Assembly: GCA_001603335.1 (NCBI GenBank)
Contig: LUYR01000152.1
Coordinates: 1-6,002, forward strand
Length of the DNA stretch: 6,002 bases
Source of the DNA: Rhodospirillales bacterium Alpha_05
GTDB taxonomy: Bacteria; Pseudomonadota; Alphaproteobacteria; Rhodospirillales; Rhodospirillaceae
Direction: 5' to 3'
Shown: one piece after another, positions 1 to 6,002 of the stretch
Position numbering within the stretch: position 1 is the stretch's first letter
How the letters are laid out: each line of letters opens with the position of its first letter
Notes under the pieces: model-generated
The model's database searches: none
Seen by the model: only the letters and a program-made list of their open reading frames with translations
Told to the model about the DNA's origin: nothing
Translations under genes and position numbers: made by a program

Positions 1-86
1 GCCTGCCCGGCGATCGCGCGGCGGTGCGCGCCGCGACGACCGAAACCGCGCTCGGAATGCTGATCGAAATCCTGAAGCGCGGTTAG
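1..86 (+). CDS. CinA/PncC-family protein, C-terminal end only (partial)
   Basis: Only the last 27 codons are visible, in the frame starting at base 3 and ending with TAG at 84-86. The peptide begins LPGDRAAVRAATTETALGML and ends IEILKRG. The GDR-x-AVR-x-A-x(5)-AL pattern followed by a short helix is what I recall from the end of CinA C-terminal domains. These are nicotinamide-nucleotide amidohydrolases (PncC activity), which convert NMN to nicotinate mononucleotide and ammonia in pyridine nucleotide salvage. Context supports this: in many alphaproteobacteria a CinA-like gene lies convergent to the coq10/ratA gene downstream of lipA. The catalytic part lies outside the window, so neither activity nor full length can be judged. 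The stop codon overlaps that of the convergent ychJ-like gene. The family call is moderately sure; the presence of a real gene end is more secure. Confidence 0.62.
   Translation, partial: LPGDRAAVRAATTETALGMLIEILKRG
44..84. other. Perfect 9-bp inverted repeat at the convergent gene junction
   Basis: AACCGCGCT at 44-52 is matched exactly by AGCGCGGTT at 76-84, with a 23-base loop. The right arm runs into the shared TTAG stop region. The stem could form in transcripts from either strand. Neither strand has a U-run directly after it, although the plus strand has six T at 107-112. It could help end the two converging transcripts, or it could be chance in GC-rich coding DNA. Confidence 0.35.
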
Positions 87-565
87 GCGCCGCAGCACTT
101 CTTGTATTTTTTGCCAGAACCGCAGGGGCACGGCTCGTTGCGGCCGATCTTCTCGACGCGACGCGGCGGCTGGGTCGGGTTGACCTCGCCGTCGACGTAG
201 AACCAGCGGCCGTCGATCTTGCGGAAGGTCGAGACTTCGCGATGCACCTGCTCCTGGCCCTGCGCGGCGAAGCGCGCGGAGAAGGTCACGGTGCCGGTTT
301 CGTCATCCGGGCCGCCGTCGGTGGTCGCGTCGATGGTGAGCCCCTTCCACTTCACCTTGCGCGACATCTCCTCGGATCCCGCCTGGTCGAAATCCGCCTG
401 GGCTTCCGGCGCGTGGGTGGCGGCGATATAGGCGATCTCGCCCATCGCATAGGCGGTGTAGCGCGAGCGCATCAACGCTTCGGCGGTCGGCGCGGCCTCG
501 CCCTTCAGGTATGGGCCGCAGCACGACTCGAAGGGTTGGCCCGAGCCGCAGAGACATGCCGTCAT
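83..565 (-). CDS. ychJ: YchJ-like protein (UPF0225 type) with SEC-C motifs at both ends
   Basis: A 160-residue protein of the YchJ/UPF0225 family; E. coli YchJ is about 152 residues. Both ends carry the same cysteine pattern, CxCx8CC: C4, C6, C15, C16 at the N-terminus and C146, C148, C157, C158 at the C-terminus. The C-terminal copy, RNEPCPCGSGKKYKKCC, is a textbook SEC-C zinc motif like the one that ends SecA. Between them, roughly residues 25-135, lies an NTF2-like fold region, including the family signature LMRSRYTAYAMG (31-42). No signal peptide or membrane segment is seen, so it is probably cytoplasmic. The start is the ATG at 565, with AAGGA eight bases upstream. It follows the coq10-like gene by 15 bp and is likely the last gene of the operon. 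Zinc binding is inferred from the motif; the biological role is not known to me. Its stop codon, TAA, overlaps the stop of the convergent gene. Confidence 0.93.
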   Translation of the reverse strand: MTACLCGSGQPFESCCGPYLKGEAAPTAEALMRSRYTAYAMGEIAYIAATHAPEAQADFDQAGSEEMSRKVKWKGLTIDATTDGGPDDETGTVTFSARFAAQGQEQVHREVSTFRKIDGRWFYVDGEVNPTQPPRRVEKIGRNEPCPCGSGKKYKKCCGA

Positions 566-573
566 CGTCGTTT

Positions 574-578
574 TCCTT
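574..578 (-). promoter_or_regulatory. Shine-Dalgarno site of the ychJ-like gene
   Basis: AAGGA on the minus strand, eight bases before the ATG at 565. It lies entirely in the 15-bp gap after the coq10-like stop codon, so this gene has its own ribosome entry site, unlike its upstream neighbour, which overlaps lipA. Confidence 0.7.
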
Positions 579-580
579 GT

Positions 581-1021
581 TTATGGAGATCCGTAGAGAT
601 GTTTCGCGCGCTTCTCGAACGAGCGCACCATCATCCGCGCGGCCTCGTTGAATACCGCGCCGATCATGGTTTGCAGCAGGACGGAGCGGAATGCAAAGCG
701 GATTTCGAATCCGACGTCGGTTCCGCCCTGGGGGGCGGCGGCGAAGCGCCAGCGGGTGAAGAGTTCCTTGAACAGGCCGTCGAGGCTGACGACCTCGAGT
801 TCCTCCGGGCGGTCGAGGGTGATCCGCGAGGTGTACCGCTCGCGGATCATCTTGAAGCCGATTTCCATCTCCGCGACCATCACCGTGTCCGACGGACGCT
901 CGGTGACCCGGGTGGAGATGCACCAGGGCAGAAATTCCGGGTAGCGCGGCACGTCCGCGACCAGATCGAACATCTGCTCCGGCGTATAGGGAAGCCAGCG
1001 GGATTCGCTGTAGGACCTCAT
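581..1021 (-). CDS. RatA/Coq10-family START-domain protein
   Basis: A 146-residue single-domain protein of the polyketide cyclase/START (SRPBCC) superfamily; relatives are about 150 residues. The N-terminal signature LVADVPRYPEFLPWC (20-34) is the hallmark of the Coq10/RatA group. The WRF at 91-93, the beta-rich middle and a long C-terminal helix (about 118-142) also fit. Eukaryotic Coq10 binds ubiquinone and supports respiration; E. coli RatA is described as blocking 50S/30S association. Bacterial members next to lipA are annotated either way, so the cellular role here is unsettled. The ATG at 1021 overlaps the lipA TGA as ATGA, pointing to translational coupling. No strong ribosome site precedes it, only a G-rich GGCGGCGGG inside lipA. 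The segment before WRF reads DGLFKELFTRWRF (81-93) where I would expect something like GPF-x-x-L-x-N-x-W-x-F. Confidence 0.92.
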   Translation of the reverse strand: MRSYSESRWLPYTPEQMFDLVADVPRYPEFLPWCISTRVTERPSDTVMVAEMEIGFKMIRERYTSRITLDRPEELEVVSLDGLFKELFTRWRFAAAPQGGTDVGFEIRFAFRSVLLQTMIGAVFNEAARMMVRSFEKRAKHLYGSP

Positions 1022-1986
1022 CCCGCCGCCCGCGCCTGCCCATGTTTTTCGAGGCGCGCGTCGCGCAGGGTCTCGAAGTCGCGGTCGGCGTGGTACGACG
1101 ACCGGGTCATCGGCGACGACGCGACCACCAGGAAGCCCTTGGCGAGCGCGATGGTCTTGTAGTCCTCGAACTGCTCGGGGGTGATGAACTCGGCGACCGC
1201 GGCGTGCTTCAGCGTCGGCTGGAGATACTGACCGATGGTGAGGAAGTCGACGTCGGCGACCCGAAGGTCGTCCATCACCTGAAGGATCTCCGACTTGGTC
1301 TCGCCCAGGCCGACCATCAGGCCGGACTTGGTGAAGATCGTCGGGTCGATGCGCTTCGCCTCGCGGAGGATGGTGAGCGACTGGAAATACCGCGCACCCG
1401 GCCGGATCGACGGGTAGAGCCGCGGCACGGTCTCGAGGTTGTGGTTGAAGACGTCGGGCCGCGCGGCGACGACGAGTTCGAGCGCGCCCGGCTTGTCGCG
1501 GAAGTCCGGCGTCAGGACTTCGATGGTGGTGCCGGGAGAGGCCGCGCGCACCGCCTCGATCACCTTGACGAACTGCATCGCGCCGCCGTCGTCGAGGTCG
1601 TCGCGGTCGACCGAGGTGACGACGATATGCTTCGCCCCCATGTTGACCACGCTCTCGGCCACGTGCGCCGGTTCGGTCGGATCGACGAGGCCGGGACGCC
1701 CGGTCTTGACGTTGCAGAACGCGCAGGCGCGGGTGCAGGTGTCGCCCAGGATCATGAACGCGGCGTGGCGGCGCTGCCAGCACTCCCCGATGTTCGGGCA
1801 GGAGGCTTCCTCGCACACCGTGTGCATCTTCTTGGACCGCATCATGCTCTGAACTTCGCCGAAGACGGCGGAGGTCGGAGCCTTGACGCGGATCCACTTC
1901 GGCTTGCGCGGGCTCGGATTGTCCGGGCGGTTGCGCTTTTCCGGGTGTCGCAGGGCTGCGGCTGAGAGTTGCTTTGTATCTGTCAT
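1018..1986 (-). CDS. lipA: Lipoyl synthase (radical SAM)
   Basis: Makes lipoyl cofactor by inserting two sulfurs at C6 and C8 of protein-bound octanoyl groups, using S-adenosylmethionine and two 4Fe-4S clusters. All ligands are present in the 322-residue product: the auxiliary cluster cysteines C58, C63, C69 (CX4CX5C, in CEEASCPNIGEC), the radical-SAM cysteines C84, C88, C91 (CX3CX2C, in CTRACAFC), and the C-terminal RSSYHAD at 295-301 with the serine that serves as an auxiliary-cluster ligand. Length equals the family norm (E. coli LipA is 321). The ATG at 1986 is six bases after the lpdA stop; the best ribosome site is a weak AGG overlapping that stop, so coupling to lpdA is likely. The final TGA overlaps the next start as ATGA. 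Placement behind the E2 gene ties cofactor synthesis to its target. The octanoyl transferase LipB is not in the window. Confidence 0.98.
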   Translation of the reverse strand: MTDTKQLSAAALRHPEKRNRPDNPSPRKPKWIRVKAPTSAVFGEVQSMMRSKKMHTVCEEASCPNIGECWQRRHAAFMILGDTCTRACAFCNVKTGRPGLVDPTEPAHVAESVVNMGAKHIVVTSVDRDDLDDGGAMQFVKVIEAVRAASPGTTIEVLTPDFRDKPGALELVVAARPDVFNHNLETVPRLYPSIRPGARYFQSLTILREAKRIDPTIFTKSGLMVGLGETKSEILQVMDDLRVADVDFLTIGQYLQPTLKHAAVAEFITPEQFEDYKTIALAKGFLVVASSPMTRSSYHADRDFETLRDARLEKHGQARAAG

Positions 1987-1992
1987 CGTCGC

Positions 1993-3393
1993 CTAGAAAT
2001 GAATGGCCCGGCCGTAAGCGTCAAGCACGGACTCGTGCATCATCTCCGACATCGTCGGATGCGCGAACACCGTGTGCATCAGCTCCGCCTCGGTGGTTTC
2101 GAGGGTTTTGCCGACGACATAACCCTGGATCAGCTCGGTGACTTCCGCGCCGATCATGTGCGCGCCGAGGAGTTCGCCGGTCTTGGCGTCGAACACGGTC
2201 TTGATCAGGCCCTCGGTCTCACCCATCGCGATGGCCTTGCCGTTGCCGATGTAGGGGAAACGGCCGACCTTGACCTCGTAGCCCTTCTCCTTGGCCTTTT
2301 CCTCGGAAAGGCCGACGCTCGCCACCTGCGGCGTGCAGTAGGTGCAGCCGGGGATGTTCAGGGTGTTGAGCGGGTGGACGTCCTTCACGCCGGCGATCTT
2401 TTCGACGCAGATCACGCCTTCGTGGCTCGCCTTGTGCGCCAGCCACGGCGGCGCGACGACGTCGCCGATGGCGTAGATGCCGGGCTCGTGAGTGCGGAGG
2501 TACTCGTCGGTCTTGATCCGGCCGCGCTCGAGCTTGACCTTGGTGGTTTCGAGGCCGAGGTTTTCGAGGTTCGGCACCACGCCGACCGCCATGATCACCC
2601 GGTCGACGGTGATCTCCTCGGTCTTGCCGCCCTTTTCGAGGGTCACGGTGACCGAGTTGGCGTTTTTCTTGAGCGCCTTAACGTTGGTCGCGACCCGCAC
2701 GTCCATGCCCTGGGCCTTGAACGACTTCAGCGCGATCGCGGAGATTTCGGCGTCTTCCACCGGAAGCACGCGGTCCATCACCTCGACAACCGTGGTCTTG
2801 ACCCCGAAGGTATTGTAGAAGCTCGCGAACTCGATACCGATCGCGCCCGAACCGACGACCAGGAGCGACTTCGGCGTGATGTCCGGCGTCATCGCCTGGC
2901 GATAGGTCCAGATCAGCTTGCCGTCGGACTCGAGCCCCGGCAGATCGCGCGCGCGCGCACCGGTGGCGATGATGATGTTCTTGGCGGTGAGGTCGGCGAC
3001 CGGAGCGCCGTCCTTCTCCACCTTCACCTTGCCGGGTCCGTTCAGGCGGCCGTGGCCGTCAACCACGGTCACCTTGTTCTTCTTCAGGAGGTGCTTCACG
3101 CCGCCCGCGAGTTGCGACGCGACGCCGCGCGAACGCTTGACGATCGCGGCCATGTCGAAGCCGGGTTCGCCCGCCGAAAGACCGTACTCCTTCGCGTGCT
3201 TGATCTCGCGATAGATGTCGGCCGAGCGCAGCAGCGCCTTGGTCGGAATGCAGCCCCAGTTGAGGCAGATGCCGCCGAGGTGGGCTTTTTCCACCACCGC
3301 GACCTTGAGGCCGAGCTGCGCACCCCGGATCGCGGCGACGTAGCCGCCCGGGCCGGCGCCGATCACGATCAGATCATAGTTGTTGTCCGCCAT
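1993..3393 (-). CDS. lpdA: Dihydrolipoyl dehydrogenase (E3)
   Basis: FAD flavoenzyme that reoxidises the dihydrolipoyl groups of E2 and passes electrons to NAD+. The 466-residue product has the FAD-binding GAGPGG (12-17), the redox-active disulfide C43/C48 in GGICLNWGCIPTKALL, the NAD-binding GSGAIG (181-186), the second FAD contact YAIGDV (307-312), and the active-site pair H445/E450 in HPTMSE of the dimerisation domain. Length is normal. The frame is open to a GTG at 3405, but I chose the ATG at 3393: AGGGAG at 3405-3410 lies 11 bases upstream of it and overlaps the GTG, and the family start MADNNYDLIVIG aligns with the ATG. It lies 47 bp after pdhC, the largest gap in the window. It could also serve 2-oxoglutarate dehydrogenase or glycine cleavage, but linkage to pdhBC makes PDH the primary partner. 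Confidence 0.98.
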   Translation of the reverse strand: MADNNYDLIVIGAGPGGYVAAIRGAQLGLKVAVVEKAHLGGICLNWGCIPTKALLRSADIYREIKHAKEYGLSAGEPGFDMAAIVKRSRGVASQLAGGVKHLLKKNKVTVVDGHGRLNGPGKVKVEKDGAPVADLTAKNIIIATGARARDLPGLESDGKLIWTYRQAMTPDITPKSLLVVGSGAIGIEFASFYNTFGVKTTVVEVMDRVLPVEDAEISAIALKSFKAQGMDVRVATNVKALKKNANSVTVTLEKGGKTEEITVDRVIMAVGVVPNLENLGLETTKVKLERGRIKTDEYLRTHEPGIYAIGDVVAPPWLAHKASHEGVICVEKIAGVKDVHPLNTLNIPGCTYCTPQVASVGLSEEKAKEKGYEVKVGRFPYIGNGKAIAMGETEGLIKTVFDAKTGELLGAHMIGAEVTELIQGYVVGKTLETTEAELMHTVFAHPTMSEMMHESVLDAYGRAIHF

Positions 3394-3404
3394 TTCGCGA
3401 GACA

Positions 3405-3410
3405 CTCCCT
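3405..3410 (-). promoter_or_regulatory. Shine-Dalgarno site that decides the lpdA start
   Basis: AGGGAG on the minus strand. It is 11 bases before the ATG at 3393, a slightly long spacing, and shares a base with the alternative GTG start at 3405, which it therefore cannot serve. This favours a product four residues shorter than the longest reading frame. Confidence 0.65.
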
Positions 3411-3440
3411 ATCCGAAACTTGGGTTGGAAAATCCGGCGA

Positions 3441-4847
3441 TTACAGAAGGATCGAGACCGGATCTTCCAGCAGGCCCTTAACCACGCCGAGGAACTTGGC
3501 GCCCAGCGCGCCGTCGATGCAGCGATGGTCGCAGGTGAGCGTGACCGACATCGCGTTGACGATGGCGACCGCGCCGTCCTTGACCACCGCGCGCTGCTCG
3601 GCGGCGCCCACGGCGAGCAGAAGCGCCTGCGGCGGGTTGATGATGCCGGTGAACTCGCGCACCCCGAACATACCGAGGTTCGACACGCTGAAGGTGCCGC
3701 CCTGGTATTCCTCGGGCTTGAGCTTGTTGTCACGCGCCTTGGCCGCGAGGGCGCGCATCTCCTCGGAGACGATGCCGAGCGACTTGGTTTCAGCTCCGCG
3801 CACGATCGGGGTGATCAGGCCGGTGGGCGTCGCCACCGCAACCGAGATGTCGGAGCGGGAATAGAACCGCATCGCGTCGTCGGTCCACGAGACGTTGCAC
3901 TCGGGCATCCGCTTCAGCGCGATGGCGCAGGCGCGGATGACGAAGTCGTTGACCGAAACCTTCTGCCCGCCGGTCTTCTGGGCACGGCCATTGATCTGCT
4001 CGCGGAGCGCCAGCAGTTCGTCGAGCTCGACGTCCATGGTGACGTAGAACTGCGGCACGGTCTGGCTGGATTCGGTGAGGCGGCGCGCGATCACCTTGCG
4101 CATCGACGAATGCGGCTGCTCGGTGTACGGCGTGCCGACGTCGACCGGTGCCGGCTTCGGAGCGGCCTGAGGAGCGGCCTGAGGCTTATCCGCCGGCGGC
4201 TTGATGCTGCTGGCGAGCAGCATCGCGGCTTCCAACTCGGCATCCTCGCCATGCGCGGCCGAGCCGCCCGCTTTCGCGGCTTCGACGTCGGCCTTGACGA
4301 TGCGGCCCTTCGGCCCGCTGCCCTTGATCCGGTTGAGGTCGAGCTTGGCATCCGCCGCGATGCGGCGCGCCAGCGGCGAGGCGAACACCCGGCCCTTCGG
4401 CGCGTCGAGGAAGTCGAAGCCGCCGAAGCCCATCCCGAGACCGGCCATGCCCGCCGAAACGTCGGGCTGGGTCGGCACGGTGCCGGTCTTCGATTGCGGC
4501 AACGGCGCTTCCGCCTGCGGCTTGGCTTCCGCCGGAGCCTCGGGCATCGCCCCGCCCTGCGGTTTCGCCTGGGCCTGGCTCGTGGTGAGGACGTTCGGGT
4601 CCTCCCCTTCTTCCAGGAGGATCGCGATCGGCGTGTTGACCGCAACCCCGGCAGTTCCCTCGGCAATCAGGATCTTGCCGATGGTGCCTTCCTCGACGGC
4701 TTCAAGCTCCATCGTCGCCTTGTCGGTCTCGATCTCGGCAATCACGTCGCCGGAGGCGACCGTGTCGCCTTCCTTGACGTTCCATTTGGCCAGCGCCCCC
4801 TCGGTCATCGTCGGGGACAGGGCCGGCATCAGAATCTGAATCGGCAT
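3441..4847 (-). CDS. pdhC: Pyruvate dehydrogenase complex E2, dihydrolipoamide acetyltransferase
   Basis: Core of the PDH complex: accepts the acetyl group from E1 on a swinging lipoyl arm and transfers it to CoA. The 468 residues show, in order: one lipoyl domain (about 1-80) with the lipoylated K43 in ETDKATME; an Ala/Pro/Gln-rich linker (about 88-130) passing into an unusual Gly/Met/Phe stretch (131-147); the E1/E3-binding domain (about 153-190, VFASPLARRIA to GRIVKADV); a second Ala/Pro linker (about 195-236); and the catalytic domain (about 243-468) with the active-site H441 and D445 in DHRCIDGA. One lipoyl domain and this length fit the alphaproteobacterial and mitochondrial-type E2. 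The LMPALSPTMTEG N-terminus also favours pyruvate rather than 2-oxoglutarate specificity. The ATG at 4847 is 13 bp after pdhB, with GGGGAG seven bases upstream. K43 is a target of LipA, encoded two genes downstream. Confidence 0.98.
   Translation of the reverse strand: MPIQILMPALSPTMTEGALAKWNVKEGDTVASGDVIAEIETDKATMELEAVEEGTIGKILIAEGTAGVAVNTPIAILLEEGEDPNVLTTSQAQAKPQGGAMPEAPAEAKPQAEAPLPQSKTGTVPTQPDVSAGMAGLGMGFGGFDFLDAPKGRVFASPLARRIAADAKLDLNRIKGSGPKGRIVKADVEAAKAGGSAAHGEDAELEAAMLLASSIKPPADKPQAAPQAAPKPAPVDVGTPYTEQPHSSMRKVIARRLTESSQTVPQFYVTMDVELDELLALREQINGRAQKTGGQKVSVNDFVIRACAIALKRMPECNVSWTDDAMRFYSRSDISVAVATPTGLITPIVRGAETKSLGIVSEEMRALAAKARDNKLKPEEYQGGTFSVSNLGMFGVREFTGIINPPQALLLAVGAAEQRAVVKDGAVAIVNAMSVTLTCDHRCIDGALGAKFLGVVKGLLEDPVSILL
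4159..4182 (-). repeat. Two perfect 12-bp tandem copies in the E2 linker
   Basis: The plus-strand unit GGAGCGGCCTGA occurs at 4159-4170 and again at 4171-4182. The unit is a multiple of three, so it adds one AAPQ-type step and gives QAAPQAAP at residues 223-230 of PdhC, in the flexible linker before the catalytic domain. Such in-frame duplications change linker length without breaking the protein. Confidence 0.85.
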
Positions 4848-4854
4848 GTTGGCT

Positions 4855-4860
4855 CTCCCC
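4855..4860 (-). promoter_or_regulatory. Shine-Dalgarno site of pdhC
   Basis: GGGGAG on the minus strand, seven bases before the ATG at 4847 and immediately after the pdhB TGA. It is the strongest ribosome site in the window, which suits an E2 subunit needed in many copies. Confidence 0.75.

Positions 4861-6002
<1,142 letters not shown>

Noticed and set aside
581..1021. A toxin-antitoxin module based on the RatA relationship.
   Set aside because: No antitoxin-like RnfH/RatB neighbour is adjacent; both flanking genes are fully explained as lipA and a ychJ-like gene.
303..1043. A 246-codon minus-strand frame spanning the coq10-like and ychJ-like genes.
   Set aside because: Out-of-frame Arg-rich shadow of both; no domain, and it crosses the true stop and start of the two genes.
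581..1897. A 438-codon minus-strand frame that could be read as a fusion upstream of the RatA/Coq10-like protein.
   Set aside because: The first 292 residues are lipA read in the wrong frame (Arg/Pro-rich). The real gene begins at the ATG at 1021, overlapping the lipA stop.
1042..1965. A 307-codon plus-strand frame opposite lipA.
   Set aside because: Antisense shadow without domains; the lipA frame has all cluster ligands intact.
3394..3440. The 47-bp gap between pdhC and lpdA, examined for a promoter, attenuator or terminator.
   Set aside because: Apart from the AGGGAG ribosome site I see no convincing -35/-10 pair, hairpin with U-run or repeat.
1969..3864. A 631-codon open frame on the plus strand, antisense to lpdA and part of pdhC.
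   Set aside because: It is rich in His, Arg, Asp and Leu with no recognisable domain, and it crosses two well-supported genes and their gap. GC-rich codon use leaves such antisense frames open by chance.

Overview
The window is GC-rich, ordinary core-metabolism DNA from an alphaproteobacterium. The order E1-beta, E2, lipoamide dehydrogenase, lipoyl synthase, RatA/Coq10-type START protein, then a convergent CinA-type gene is typical of that class. Rhodospirillales-like is a reasonable guess, but the sequence does not settle the order or genus.

Layout: six genes sit head-to-tail on the minus strand and are read from the right edge leftwards. They are pdhB (entering from beyond the right edge, 5' end missing), pdhC (3441-4847), lpdA (1993-3393), lipA (1018-1986), a ratA/coq10-like gene (581-1021) and a ychJ-like zinc-motif gene (83-565). 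Gaps are 13, 47 and 6 bp, then a 4-bp ATGA overlap, then 15 bp, so the set looks like one operon. Its promoter should lie upstream of pdhA or pdhB, outside the window. At the left edge the last 27 codons of a plus-strand gene, probably a CinA/PncC-type amidohydrolase, converge on ychJ. The two stop codons overlap in the four bases TTAG. No stretch longer than 47 bp lacks a gene, and I see no RNA gene, mobile element or CRISPR array.

How the genes work together: E1-beta (with E1-alpha, off-window), E2 and E3 form the pyruvate dehydrogenase complex, which turns pyruvate into acetyl-CoA and feeds electrons to NADH. LipA inserts the sulfurs into the lipoyl groups that E2 needs, and that the N-terminal lipoyl domain inferred on E1-beta would also need. 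The RatA/Coq10-like protein is linked to ubiquinone function or, in the toxin reading of the family, to ribosome assembly. YchJ-like proteins have no settled function.

I found no new system. The observations most worth a second look are the zero-spacer convergent junction with a perfect 9-bp inverted repeat, the Ala/Pro-rich N-terminal extension of E1-beta running off the window, the atypical Gly/Met/Phe linker in E2, and the altered core motif of the RatA/Coq10-like protein.
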